From Siphonodentalium dalli (Eukaryota > Mollusca > Scaphopoda > Gadilida > Siphonodentaliidae), in contig CP136064.1 in the NCBI GenBank assembly GCA_032622095.1, forward strand, positions 273,383,614 through 273,447,613: a DNA stretch of 64,000 nucleotides, read 5' to 3'. Shown piece after piece: positions 21,200 to 34,539 of this stretch. The position numbers and the translations under genes are program-made. The notes under the pieces were generated by a model. It saw only the letters and a program-made list of their open reading frames with translations. It ran no database searches and was not told where the DNA came from. Positions within the stretch are counted from its first letter, which is position 1, and every line of letters starts with the position of its first letter.

Positions 21200-21564
21200 C
21201 GAACAATCTATAAACGTTACTTTCTTCGTTGAGGAACGTACTCGTATCTTTGAAAGTTTCCGTGATGTCTAAGCGTGTTCGTAGAAGCAGCCATTGCTTA
21301 GTGCAATTTATCACAGACCGATTGGTTACGATACTGTCGATACGATACATTCGCTGTGATGGTGTGATTTCTAGAGGTGGCGTGGTTCGTGGTCAGTGTG
21401 GGTTCTGTCCAGACGACGAAGACGATTGCGAAATTATTGCGCTCGGTGATTCTATATCTCTACTGGCGACTAATCGAGCATACGAGGCGAAACAAAAAGA
21501 GGTGAGTGAAATTATCGCATATACACTGCCAAAACGTTGTCCTTATATTTAGAACTACGAGGTC
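21200..21564 (+). repeat. Right copy of the direct repeat, with an intact 107-codon frame
   Basis: The frame at 21229-21552 includes MSKRVRRSSHCLVQF and GQCGFCPDDEDDCEIIALGD. It ends shortly after KQKE/GTGAGT, where a consensus splice donor occurs. The protein is not recognised. The pair could be LTRs of a small retroelement (internal part about 930 bp), but the ends are not TG...CA and no matching target duplication is visible. Duplication of a host exon is the alternative. Confidence 0.6.
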
Positions 21565-22639
21565 CCAATTTCCAGGATTATGTCAACATTTTACCTTGCA
21601 TGTAGCTTCAAAATTTAATTGCTAAATGCAACTTTATAACGTTGTATACTGTATAACAATGTATAACGTCAACGGGAGTAGAAGTAAACGACCACTGGAC
21701 GCAGATCGATGGGAAATTGTCAAGCGATGGGTCATGCACTGCACCAACGTTAACAACTGGCAACAAGGGAGTAGAGTAGATGGGCGCGAAGCGCCCGGGA
21801 TGGTCGAAAAGATCGAGTGATCTTCTCCTTCACCCCACGGTTTGTTGTTATTGGAGATATTGCACATAGAAAATCGTCATGTCTGAACACGGCAAAGGTT
21901 GAGTTGAATTGAATTGAATGTTGATTGGGGAAGAGCCCACGAGCTTTAATATGGGGTATGGTGGGGTCCCGATGTGTCCTTAACAACAAGAAGTCAGTAA
22001 TCCAGTTAACGAAGGGTTGAGGCTGGCGACATATGCAAAACCTAAAATAACCAGCATGCTCCAGAAGCCATTTCGAATCCGCAAGTTGCCAATAGCATGA
22101 TAAACGCCATTGCATATGCATATACTTTGCTGGAAGAATCTGGTATATGAGACATATGCATTTGAAACGACCGAATTTAGCTATTATATTTGCCTCATGT
22201 ACTAAATCTGGACTCCGAATGAACGTCATCAAAAACTCTTTAATCCAACGCGTTTACATAATAGAATTTGCTTGCATTAATAAATTTATGATAATTTCCG
22301 AATCATCATGAAAAGTAGTGTTTACAAGTATCCATAACTCGAAACAATATGGAGACATTTCCATGTCGAAACCCACAAAATATGGAAACGCCCCCAGCCA
22401 TTAATATATTTATCTTTATGATTAATGTAACTCATGAAGCCAACGTGTAAAGGTACTGTGGATATCCGAATAAAGCACAATTACTAATGTTAAGATGATT
22501 GCAATTGACACAAGTTTGATGACGTACATTCGGGACCATGTATATTGATTTTGTAAATTTCTGGGAATTTAGAAATATACTACAGCAAATCATGTATATG
22601 TTATGTATGTGTCATTTGATTCATTGGAAATATATATAA
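21565..22639. other. No certain feature
   Basis: A 160-codon minus-strand frame (21750-22232) is long for chance in this composition but has no motif and overlaps plus-strand frames. A GGGCGCGAAGCGCCC palindrome lies at 21782-21796. Confidence 0.35.
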
Positions 22640-23170
22640 CTAGCCGATGAGCCCGACGTTGTCCGGGCTATTCAAAAACCAAATTTCAAGTCGATAGCTC
22701 TACCAAGCCCGACGATTTCAAGTCGATAGCTCTACCCGTTTCCGAGATCTGGTCTGCGCATGCGCGAAGCTGGTGTCGCACGGGCTCGGCGACCCGATAA
22801 AATTCGTATTCGGGGCAAGATACATTCACATACCAAATTTCAAGTCGATAGCTCCGCCCGTTTCCGAGATCTCGTCTGCGCATGCGCGAAGCTGGTATCG
22901 CACGGACTCGGCGACCCGATAAAATTCGTATCCGGGGCAAGATACATTCACATAGCAAATTTCAAGTGGATAGCTCCACCCGTTTCCGATATCTCTTCTG
23001 CGCATGCGCGAAGCAGGAGCCGCACGGGCTCGCCAATACGACAATGTCCACCGCCTGGTCAAACTGCAGACAGTACCAAGTTTCGTCCCGATCGGTCGAG
23101 AATCGTAGATTTGTATAAATGACAGACAAACATACAGACAGACAAACAAACAGAGGTCTTCAAAATATAT
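22640..23170 (-). mobile_element. Second Helitron-like element copy
   Basis: Inverted relative to the 6303-6866 copy, with the same features: ATATTTTGAAGACCTC, a TCTG array (about 23120-23155), three 122-bp units containing GCATGCGC, an AGCCCG...CGGGCT hairpin and CTAG (22643-22640) followed by TTATATATAT. The same TTATATATAT follows the other copy, so both sit in AT-rich targets. One unit is shortened near 22700-22725. Frames such as 22760-23122 are products of the tandem unit, not genes. Confidence 0.78.
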
Positions 23171-24886
23171 ATGAGATTAATATATATATATAAATGTTTA
23201 ACAAATTCAAATTCATGTTATCTTTCACAGAGAGTTCCACCTGGTATATACATTATGGCCTTTATGTATGGCCTTTAACTCGAGAGCACGGGGTTCAAAT
23301 TCGAATGCTCACATATACAGCAAACACTGCAGATCCAAAAAATATGACTGATGATTATTCCTATATATTGTCTTATAATAATATAATTATTTTGATAGTC
23401 ATTGAGTAATCGAATTCAGAAAGTTCTGGACGGCATGGAACAATAAAGAGCGTCCCTTAGTCTAGTCCTGCGGTGGTAGAAGTATAGAGAGTTTGTTTCA
23501 CTTCGGTGGTAACATTGAAAACAGCTAAAAAATAGCTGTGAAGTATTTTTCCAGCATATGGAGCCGATATATCAATATATCGTTTATTTGTCATGTTTGA
23601 CGCCCACCAAAACAGAAACCACATCCTTGTATATGACCAAGTGGGTGTTCTTGGAATTCAAGCTAGAAATCGTTTAGCAAATTTTTCCTCAAATCGGCGA
23701 TATTTTATTGCAGTTCAGCAAATATTTACACTGACATTCCCCATCATCAAACACGCCGATATTACACAATGGCGCCTGTCATCAACGTACGCAAATTGTG
23801 ACTATATAACGGAGAGCAGACCTTCTCCACATGCATTATAAAAATATGTATATGATACCGACAGATATGCAGCGCGATACAATGTAAGCTTGATAAAACA
23901 TGTCGCCATATAACTGTTTTATGTAAGGGATATGACTGAGCTGAGTGTCTGAGTCCAAATAATCGCCCAAAGCGATAGTGGGTGATTATCTGTGTCTCAG
24001 ACACTTCAGAGACTGTACATTCTATATATATATCAGTTGATGTAGTTAAACGGACATGGCTCATTCGAACCTCCAAATTTGTTTTGTACGACAGATAAGA
24101 TAGGTCGATAAATAAACGAACTATTGGTATACCAGCTCCGTGTGCTCCGAAAAACACTGACCAAAGTCACAAAACGCTTTTTATTCATTTACTGCTGCCA
24201 TATCAGGAATATACTACCACGGAACTGTTCCATGATGTGCAAATGGCAGTTTTGTGTTTGGTACCCAACCACATTGTTCACAGGTGCATTTTGCATTACT
24301 TCAATGCGTCTTTTTGGGTTTCATAATGTTCATATAAAGGTTATTCAGATATCTATCGACCTATTTCGATACTGAGAAAAATTCAAAAGCGAATAATATT
24401 TTGCCTATCTTGGAGCGCAAACCGCCACGTGGCTTTAACTCGTCTCAAATCGTATCTATTAGCTGTTAAGCATACGGACCCCGTTTCAATATTGAAAATG
24501 TTTACAGGGTGTCTCTTATCCTCATAGCTCATGGTCGATTCTACATATGTGTTAATATGGATTAACTTGAGAAACTGGCATGATAACTTGAGAAACTGGC
24601 ATATTTAAACTGTATTTTATTATTATATATTAAGTATATGAGTTAGTCCTGTTGTCTCCACCACCGGTACGTACGCCTATCCAATACAACGATGGTGCGA
24701 TTTGTCTGTTGTCATCGACATGATAATTATCCCTTCGTTTGTCTGGCGTTGATATCCATATACAACTGGCACTAAATAGTATGACAATTCATGGTACTAT
24801 ACATGTCCAAATAACATAACCATACGCACTCGCTCTCATCAATACTGTACAAATATATCTGCACAGTTCTGGTAGTCAATATAGTC
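23171..24886. other. No recognisable gene
   Basis: Contains a B-box-like GGGTTCAAATTC at about 23291 without an A-box, an imperfect hairpin at 23946-24003 (GTGTCTGAG...CTCAGACAC), and a two-copy 21-bp tandem at 24562-24602. Frames show no motif. Confidence 0.4.
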
Positions 24887-25099
24887 TCCATCGCGGGCGC
24901 GCGATCTAGTGGATATCCGCTCCAGACAGTGTTATGTCATCCGATTAACATAATTCTGAAGTTTTGCGGGCTCCGCGATGGACCAGCCCGCGATGAATCC
25001 CACTATTTATCGACCCGCGATGCCTCCAATAGTGGCCGCGATTGACCTGATACACCCCGCGAAGTGGTGAATGATGGGGTCGTGTTAATCCGCGATGGA
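24887..25099. mobile_element. Small TIR element with repeated CCCGCGATG motifs
   Basis: Ends TCCATCGCGG and CCGCGATGGA are perfect 10-bp inverted repeats. About seven CCGCGATG-type motifs occur in 213 bp, mostly in one orientation, in otherwise AT-rich DNA. No ORF. Repeated subterminal motifs suggest transposase-binding sites of a MITE. No target duplication is obvious. Confidence 0.5.
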
Positions 25100-26283
25100 C
25101 GCACTGTACATCTCACTGGTTTTGCTAATATGCTGATAAACATGTTTCACCTATATCGTGTCAAATATTAAAACATTTATGTACGTTTTGCACGAAATTT
25201 AAGACATTATCAGGATTTATCCAATGAAAACTCTGAAATCTCACATACTGCCATCTTCATTGCATATCAAATTTGAACAGCAATTACGCGAAAACCATGC
25301 AACGCAAAGGATTGTAATACATTTGAGATGTTAAAATGTGATTATTATTTGTCAGAACTCCTAAAATAAATGGTCAGTTCACAGAATAAGCATATAACCA
25401 ATTAGCTTATTTCCTTGGCCTGTGGCAGGTTTGAATTTTTAATTATACAGAAAGATAGATTTAATTTCACTCAAGTCGTCGTACAATTGAGGAACATTTT
25501 TGAGTACAATAGAACGTTGCGCGTGCATGCATTACGTTGTACGTGAAGGGGAGGAAGGTTAAATCAACACATTTATATATAGTTATTACATGGGGCGGCG
25601 TGGGTCGTGAGTGGGAAGCGATCACGATATGTATGCATATGATCTCACATGGACGACATTTATAAAGCAAACATAATCAGTTGTCCAGCTTCTGACGATC
25701 TCACTGGGGTGTTAGAAACAAGAAGCATCGAAAAACATATCCTGCTTCACAGAAACATAACATTAAGTGAATCGTGTGTATACATGAATGCGGATGAATT
25801 ATGAAATATACTGGTAAGCCTCGGGGAATTAATTTTTCGATATAACGTGCTCCAATAAATTACTATAAAAAATGCAGCAGCCTAAAATATATATGCCCAA
25901 AGGCCCGCCCCAAATGATCACTAGAAGCAACACAATTGTCACCCACCGGTGCCTCCCCCACCCATCCCCTCGGAGGATGAAACTGCCATGTGGATCATTT
26001 TCGAGAGCGGTTCGGAGTTAGGCAAATTTGACCCATAGTAGGATGGCTCGCCACAAATACCCGAATGGAATGAAAGTGGCGTATGGACTATTTCGAGAAT
26101 GTTCGAAATTCGACAAACTTGACCCCATTGTTGGGTGCTGTGTCCTAAATATTCCCTTGCAGATGTTTATATTCGATAGCCGAAATGTTCTCGACAATGG
26201 ATCATAGGTCAAATTCACACCTCCGGCGTGGGCCGGTCCCCGAACTGGGGACTTTAAATTAGTATCAGTATCATTTAATTCTT
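25100..26283. other. No gene; short diverged repeats next to LINE end
   Basis: At 25985-26140 two diverged copies of a roughly 80-bp unit share ATTTCGAGA and GACAAACTTGACCC-like text. At 26257-26275 the sequence TTAGTATCAGTATCATTTAA is probably the short 3' tail repeat of the minus-strand LINE that follows. Confidence 0.45.
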
Positions 26284-29200
26284 TCACCATAGTACAATCG
26301 TATTAAGAACATACATGATAATACATACAGGAATACATAAACAAACAAACAAGGTCGCAATTACGACGGTTGTGATAAATTTAAGGTTCAGATGAACCAG
26401 GAAAGCAACTCGCTCTTTCATGTATAAGTATATGAATCTGCAAATGTTGCGTATAATACTTGGCTTTCTATTTGAGAGAAGATTGGACCGTTTCCGACGA
26501 TTGGGATACTTCCAATAGGCATGTTTTATGTATAGTTTCCGTTCTTGGGATAGAGAGGGACACTCAAGTATAAAGTGATACTCGTCACCAATAATATTTG
26601 TTTCACATAAAGTGCACGTTCTCTCCGATAACGGTGTTTTATTCCAGCGCCCAACATCGATTGGTAAAACGTGATTGGCTGTTCTAAATCGAGCTAGAGT
26701 AACTATATTAGTATCTGATCCATGAAAAATATATGATTTTTCACAAAAACCGTTTTTGAAAGATTTGTAAGTATTGCCTTTACAAGATGATGTCATCGAT
26801 GAATGCCAGTTCTGAACGAACTGATCCCTCATTTTATTTTCAAATCCTTTATTTCTCGTCGATTTCGCGACTCTGAATGCTCCAAATATAAGACATGCCT
26901 GTTTCATTTAGAATTTATGTTACCACTTTAAACCATGGGGACTCAAATGATGTTTCATCGGCCATGGATAAGGCAAGTTATACATTTTCCCACTCAGCTG
27001 ATTTTCTAAATTAGTGACAAGCTTAGTCCAGAATTTCATTATTTTTAAGTTGATATCAACGTTCAGTGGATACCTCTCAAGTTCCCCATATACCATATAA
27101 GAAGGTCTTGATGTTTTTAATCCCAAGACCATTTTGCTAAATTTTAGATGTATTCCCTCAATGATAGAATTTTCACCCACACCCCAAACCGCACACACGT
27201 AAAATAGGATTTGTGCAACTAAGGTGTCAAAGAGTTTTAACTGTGTTGATATTGTTAGCTTATGCGTATGCGCGATTTTTATAATTTCATACATGGCTTT
27301 CTTAGCTTTCATTGATAAATCTTTCTTAGTTATTGTGAATGAACCAGATGGGCTAAACAAAATAACCAGGTAAGAAAATGTTTTCACCACTTCGATTTCC
27401 TTACCGTTGAACCTAAACAGTAAATTTCTGGGTAATCTACATTTGGAAAAGCAAATTATTTTTGTTTTTGCAACGTTGACTCTAAGGGTCCAAGTCGAAC
27501 AAAGTCCTCGAACTAACTCAACTGACGCTTCAGATCATCGGCGGTATCGGAGAATCATAGAGTGTCGTCTGCATATAAAGTTATGAATAAATTTATATAT
27601 CTGTCTAGTCTATCCTCGCATTCGCGCGATATCGACTCCACTCCCATTATATCAGTGCTGGTGAAAAAATATGTAAGGTCGTTAACATAGAGACAAAAAA
27701 TAAAAGGGTATAAATTATCAACCTGTTTCAAACCAATCATAGAGGGGAAGGGGTCTGATATTTCTCCATCATTACAAACTACCCTATATTTAATATCAGT
27801 GTACATGTCAACAATGATGTTATACATCTATAGTATTTAGTGCTAATTTATACCATAAATAATCTCTACGGACAGTATCAAATGCCTTTTCAAAATCAAT
27901 GAAGGCACAACAAAGTTTCTTTTTCTTAAATGTACATAGATCCGTAAGCGTGTGTATCACAAACACATTAACCACCGTCGAGAAACCTTTCCTAAAGCCA
28001 CTTTGATTTTCATGTATGACTCCGCAAGAATCAGAACAAATAGTTGACCGTCTGTTCAATATTGATGTGAATTATTACCCGAGACAACCTGATATGGTTT
28101 ATACCCCTATAATAGAAGGGGTCGTCTTTCTTCACTTTATTCTTATAAATCGGTATAATTGAGCCCGTGCGCCATCAGTCAGGTATTAATCCTGAGTCGA
28201 AAATTAAAGAAATGTGTATAGACTGGTAATAACGTGGGCACTGATGCTTTAATATATTCATTGATTATTCCATCTTCCGAAGACACTTTATTATTTTGAA
28301 GTTTACCGATGCAATATAATATTTATTCGTTAGTTATGGGAATGTTCAACATACGTGCACCTGTGGCATCCAAATCGACTTTGATTTCGGTAACAAGTGT
28401 TTTACCATCAGGCACCTGGGAGTTAAGCTTTCTGAAGTGTTCCACAAGCGTATCAATGTCAAGATATGTATCACTATGACCCCTATTACCCTTAATGGGT
28501 TTCCAAAATGTCCTTGTATATGTGTTTCGTATACTTTCCATCTCAATTTGCAAAATACTTTCATATTCACGTTTCGCCCTATTTATGACTCTTGTATATC
28601 CACGTTCAGCTTTTCGTAGGCCTAGTTTTGTTTTCTCGTTTGGGGTTTTGGAATATATGCGTTTGGCTTTTTTATAAGCTTTCCTTACGTTTCGACATTC
28701 GTCTGTAAACCACGCTCTGCAACTAGTTCGCTGTGATGTTGTTTCAGGTCGCTGATGTTTCCTCACATACATGGAACCGGAAGTCTTTCGCTGCATCTAT
28801 CATTACGCCGGAAAGTGATGTGACTATTTCAGATATACTGTTACACGTGGGACTGTTGTTTTGCATAGCTTCCAATTGGTCATTTATATGTTTAATGTCA
28901 ACCTCCTCGATGTTTCCTACAAATTTGGCGGTTTTCTCAGGGACCCACGAATTCGGTTTAGATTGGTTCGTTACGTTATTACATTTTGGATCTTTTTCTT
29001 CAATCAGTGGGGTCAGTTTCCTTTTCTAAAATCGCAGGGACAAACTACAGTGAGCATCGGAATGAAGCAACGGGTGGTCTCGTATTTCAAACCCTCTTAA
29101 AAATCAAACATTCTGGGGAACAAATGGTGTAATCAACTACAGACGATTCCTTGCATGTCAACCTACCAATGTCCATGTCACTATCGGTCCTACCGTTTAA

Positions 29201-29640
29201 CATATATCTCATATTTCTGCATATACTAATTAACAATCTCCCAACATATTAGTTATTTTCTCCTTAGTCGATCGATATATTGCCATTCCATTATCAGCTA
29301 AGGTTCTTAAATGAGGTTGAATCAGATCAGGTACTTGATGAAAATCATTCTCCGAAAAATCATAAAAATCTTGAGTATTGGATGTACGTGCGTTAAAATC
29401 ACCTGTAAGAATTAAATTATCATAATCCAATTTACGACTAATTACTTCACAATTTAGTTCATCAAAGGCTTCTTTACTGGAGTATCTGGACTTTTCTGGT
29501 GGGATATAGCCAGCACCAACTAAATTTTCCACGACTTACTTTCGTGCGATTCTTAAAAAGCAAGGTAAAGATAAATCACCACAATCATCAGCCAATGTCT
29601 TCATAAAACATAATACATCATATGAATTACCCAAGTCAGC
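26284..29640 (-). pseudogene. Near-complete degenerate LINE ORF2 (APE endonuclease, RT, C-terminal knuckle)
   Basis: In order on the minus strand: 29640-28900, endonuclease fragments with AGYIPPEKSRYS, LILTGDFNART (the GDFNAR box), KESSVVDYTI and a following DHPLLHSD. 28796-28323, linker with many Lys/Arg (AYKKAKRIYSK). Around 28180-28100, TGSIIPIYKNKVKKDDP. 28059-27820, ENQSGFRKGFS and FIDFEKAFDTVRRDYLW. 27827-27555, ending in LYADDTL, the RT active site. 27480-26920, FNGKEIEVVKTFSYLVI. 26907-26284, C-terminus with CTLCETNIIGDEYHFILEC. Both RT catalytic boxes are intact in sequence, but frameshifts and stops separate the pieces. The N-terminus is cut off near 29640. Clade not certain. Confidence 0.9.
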
Positions 29641-30665
29641 AATTCAACAAAAAAAGGTATATGGGGCGGGCAAACATGAGTCCCGATTTTACCGAAATGG
29701 AAACCATCCGAATCCATATACTATTTTCACCCATTCGGGGTGTTCCCCCGGATGGGTCTAAACGTGAGGTGTTTTATGGGTCAATTCAGACGGGCCATGC
29801 ACCAAGCTGTGGGGTCAAATTGGCCGGAAGAGACAGTCGCAGTCTTATTTCCAATTGTTGTTGAGGCAGACTTGGAATTTCCATCTGATGAAAGTCAAAA
29901 CCAAATTAAACTCCCCCAAATGAAAAGAAAATGTAAGGGACATAGCAGTAACTTTTCTCCATAACATGCATCGCTTCGTTCACCAACATCACGGCTAATT
30001 CCAAGAGACACCATTACACCAAGCCCCATGTCACCACATCACTGATCATGAAGAAAACTACCCATGATGTTATTGGTGGAAGGCATCAGTGTTTATGAGC
30101 ACTCACCCTGAGACCAATGTACGTGTGTTTGAGTTCATGACAAAGCTCTTTGCACTGTTCCTTGTTTTTTACAAAGCGGACTGGAAGTTGTCGGAGTACC
30201 TTCTCTGTAAAACAGCCGACTCGATCGTACAAGTTGCTCTTATCTGGAGAAAAATCGATGAATATGCTGGTTTAACCGATATATCAATTTCAGCATGCAG
30301 AATCCGGAATAGATTATCATAATTCAGGGGACATTTGCTTGATATGCACCAGGTCTCTTTGATCGCCATTATAGTAAATATAATATCACATGCGGTTTAC
30401 AAACAAATGAATACAAAATCCGACAACAAAAATTCAATATGACGGCGAATATGGCGGCCGAAATTTGAAATATTTGCTAAATGTTCGACATTTCACCTTA
30501 CTATTCGGCGCACCTACGGTCACTGACATTATCGGCACTTACTGGCGAATTGAATTCGAAATGCCACATGACAATTATTCATAGCGAGTTTTCGTCATCC
30601 CAAGATGCTACAAGCTGAGCTATGCGCCTGAAGGGGTGTTAAAAACAGGAACCTATGGATGATTT
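29641..30665. other. No recognisable gene
   Basis: Short frames on both strands only. Begins at the truncated 5' end of the LINE. Confidence 0.45.
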
Positions 30666-31076
30666 ATACGAAACCGTAAAGTCCGAGGTGAGGAATTTGT
30701 CATGTCAAAGTTTGCAGACACTTTCTGATACCGTTTTTGCTTCTAATAAACTCATTTAGACACCACTTCTAAACAATTTAAGGTAAGTGAATATTTCGTC
30801 ACTAACTTTCGGCTCACGACGAATCAGTTGTCAGTGCTCTATCACGGAAAAAATTGCAATTTAATAATCGCCACGCAACGATTTCTTCCACAAAATATCC
30901 CAGAAAATGTAAATTTTCACAATCATCTCAGCAACTTTTCGCCACAACCATTTTTCCGATCGAAGCGCATGTCCTCACACAAATACATATATTGAATATT
31001 GTCATTGAATGTCTCAGTATTCCAAATTTTCTATTAATATACAGGTACCCGCTTCAAAATTACTGTCCGGTTAGAC
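30666..31076. repeat. Left arm of a large inverted repeat
   Basis: About 410 bp matching 33840-34262 in inverse orientation, with indels. Shared text includes TTTAGACACCACTTCTAAAC, AAATATTCACTTACC-like text (inverse) and CAGGTACCCGCTTC. The repeat may extend weakly inward. Confidence 0.85.
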
Positions 31077-33839
31077 CTGTACACCTCGAAATTTAGTCGC
31101 GATCGACCAGACCCGGCGGACAGTTATTGGTGTTCGCACAGAGTCGAACTGGGTTATTTGGTTGGCTGCCTTTTGTCAACATTGACACATTTGGCATACT
31201 TTTTCTCTGTTGCAAAGCGTAGGCTGTTTTAGTTTTGTTACCGAAAACATTTTGCTCAATTTTTTGTCCAAACATTATAGTCATAATCATAATAATCATA
31301 ATAAATAAAACAAAACGAGTCAGATAGACTCTTAGTCCCGGTACATACCTACACTTAATTTTAGAGTAATATAATATAACTAACAATATGTTCACGGAAT
31401 TTTAAGGTTGGTATTGAATTTGATGTCATTAAAGTGGCAATATAATAGTATATTAAACATTCCCTCAGGTCGCATGTAAGTTCAATGATCAAAGTATTTA
31501 TAAGGAAATAATTTCAGTACTATAGAAGCTACAATGTCATCCCCAACTAACTAGGGCTGTAGCTACAAAATTGGTTGGGGTGGGGTCGGGATATATATTT
31601 CAATAGTTTGATATTTCAACCAGTATTTATTGTGAAATTTGGAACGTTTAGAACAAAATTTGAATAATTAGTTACGTCCAGTCAATTGTCTAACTCAAAT
31701 ATAACCAGTTGAAAAATTCCCACCATAGGGCGGGTATCAGATTGCAACTTTCCATCAGTTGAAAACTTCGAGGTAGCAGTTGGAAAATTCCGACCGGTGG
31801 GAGTGCAAATGGAATTTCTCGTACTTTTGAAGCTGCTCAAACATAGACCATCTAACCTCGGCTCTGGCATCGATGCTTCCACATATTCTAAAGATGAAAT
31901 GGAATAGAAACAATGTAAGATATTTTGGATAATTGGCATATCGGGCATATGCCAAGGCTCTCTGTAGGTACGAAACACTGAATGAATACCTGGAAAGCAT
32001 ATCCAAACAAATATAGCTAATTCTATTGGGCTAGGGATGAACGTGGTTACATGCGGATCGGGGTATCAAGCTCGACAGGACTGGTCTTATTTACGACCAA
32101 TTGTGTACGTTGAAATTATTATAAACTGTTGACAAAATTTAATGTCAGCTCAATTCTTCACTGTTTTTGAAATATTAGAAATTCCCTTATCTACATTAAT
32201 TAACATGATTATTTTTGAATCAATACAAGGACAAATCATACTTTCAGTCAAACAAAGGGATTTTCCTCGTTTGGGTTCACATTAAAAGTGTACGCCATAT
32301 TAGCTAAATGGGTGTAATTTAGTTTATGGCCTTGTAATATTTTCGTTATAATAACCATTCATAATAATGAACAATCATAAAAAACACGACTCCCATCCGA
32401 AATCGGTAATTATATGGCATTTATAACTCGTTTTTGTTTTCCCACGGAAAATTTGATTCGAATACATAACATAGAAAATAGAATATCAAATTTGTTCACT
32501 TTATTCGTAAATAAATCGGCATATGGCAATACAAATTCGCGAACATACCACATTGTAATACATCATAAATGTGTCTCTCTTCCCACTAGTTTCATGTCAT
32601 TGTGATGACAGGTTGTACATATAGTAGCATACATGATGATACATGGTAACTGGTATACCACAAGTGGGCAACGCAACTAAAAACTGTCCAGGTACCAGAA
32701 GAAAGAAATATCCATTTATTGATATCCAATCAGATAATGAGGACAAGTTTAAATGGCTTTCCATAATTCCATAGTTATGATGAACAGCAAAACCTGTTTC
32801 GTATGGATATAGAATCGATATCATATATCCCCTTTACCCCCATTTCGAAAGGAAAATCGTCGCATCGGTTTAGTTGCATGTCAGTACAAACGTGCATATG
32901 TTATTCTACGTTCACGCAGATGGCAACAATCGTCTGGCAAATTGCCATTAAATTCCTCATAGATGGCTACTAGTATCTTTTTTGGGTGACAAATTTTGGA
33001 ATTACAGAATATGTGTTTATTGAAGATTGTGTTATCGCTTAAATATTAGAGCTGTGAAATACATGGCTGATTCTTGACAGATATTTGAAGGCTAATTTAG
33101 AGCAATTTATAGTAAGTTGCATAATCTCCCTGCATGCTACTGGTAAATGGTAAATTAAGTAGTTTATCGTTCATATCATTGCATAAACCATCCTCCACGA
33201 CGAAGTGTCCATACAATTTTGGTGGTATTTTCCTGATTTGTTACGCGAACCTTTAGTTACAACGTTCACTTGGATGTTATAGAATTCCATAGCCAATTGC
33301 CTCAGAAAAACCGTCAGCCTGTGTCTCACAATGCTCACATCTGAAGATATGTGGGCATGTCGTCAGAAGTACATAGCACCTGGAATTACAAAATACTGGA
33401 TTTTATTGCACAGAAAATTGGGCCAATATAAAAATGGCAATACATGTATATACACCCCATATCCTGTTTTAGTCCCCTCCTGATTGTTTTCCTTTGGGTA
33501 ATTTTGACGTAAACTTTTACTTATGCCTTAATTACGTTTAAATGACAAACTAATCAGTCTATTATGATAAAGAAATACATAGAACTGACCATGGTCAAAC
33601 TTCAGGATTGGATATCAGTTTCAGTTTCACGTGTGTAAGACACTGCTTAAAGATCATGTTGTGGCCGGGGAAACATAAAGATACTGGACACCATAACCGC
33701 AATTGCCACGCAAAAATAAAATGAAGAGATTATATAATCTGCGAAAAAGTGTTTTCTCGACAATAAATTGTTGAGGGTTTTCTTCAGTCGAATCACGACT
33801 AAGCGGACAAATATTTAGCGACTAATGATTAAAATGTTT
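31077..33839. other. Loop of the inverted repeat, no gene seen
   Basis: 2.76 kb between the arms. Frames are short and overlapping, with no transposase or other motif recognised. AT-rich throughout. Confidence 0.5.
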
Positions 33840-34262
33840 GGGACTAACCGGACAGTAATTTCGAAGCGGGTACCTGTATATAAATTTGAAATTTGGAATA
33901 CTGAGACATTCCATGACAAAACTCAATATATGATTTTGTGGGAGGAGGACAGGCGTTTCGATCGGTATAATGGTTGTGGCGAAAAGTGGCTGAGATAATT
34001 GTAAAAATTTACATTTTTTGGGGATATTTTGTGGAAGAAATCGTCGCGCGGCGATGATTAAATTACATTTTTTCCGTGATAGATCACTGGCAACTGATTC
34101 TAACTGATGTGTCGAATATTAGTGACGAAATATTCACCTACCTTAAACTGTTTAGAAGTGGTGTCTAAATGTGCTTATTAGCATCAAACACGGTGTCAGA
34201 AATTGTCTGCAAACTTTGACAACACAAATTCCTCCCCTTGGACTCTGCGAATTCCGGTTTTC
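33840..34262. repeat. Right arm of the large inverted repeat
   Basis: Inverse of 30666-31076. The outer edges (AACCGG and AGTCC near 34240-34262) also match, so the arms end at similar points. This supports one foldback-type element or two inverted insertions of one family. Confidence 0.85.
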
Positions 34263-34539
34263 GTTTGTGTCCGTTGATCCACTGTGGAAACGTCTATACA
34301 TATTGACGTTATGACAACAGTGGAAATTATAATGTGAAAATATCGACGACTTTTCAATCTGTGCCCACAATTTGGCCGCCATCTTGGTGTGAGTATCAAT
34401 TGCCCATCTCAAATGAACACTTCGTCTCACTGTTCCCTACTGCGTGTAAATGTGTGTGTGCGGAATGACAATAATTCCCATTGTAAGAAAGTAATGGAAT
34501 ATCAACGTGTTTTCAAGTTTAGGTCACCTTTTTAGCCAT

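Noticed and set aside
19911-21564. LTR retrotransposon with intact ends
   Set aside because: Repeat ends are not TG...CA, no primer-binding site follows the left copy, and no target duplication is visible; left open as one possibility only.
21750-22232. 160-codon minus-strand frame
   Set aside because: Long but without motif, overlapped by plus-strand frames and ending in a palindromic GC-rich repeat. Not supported as a gene.
23270-23310. B-box-like GGGTTCAAATTC, possible tRNA or SINE
   Set aside because: No A-box at suitable distance and no cloverleaf.
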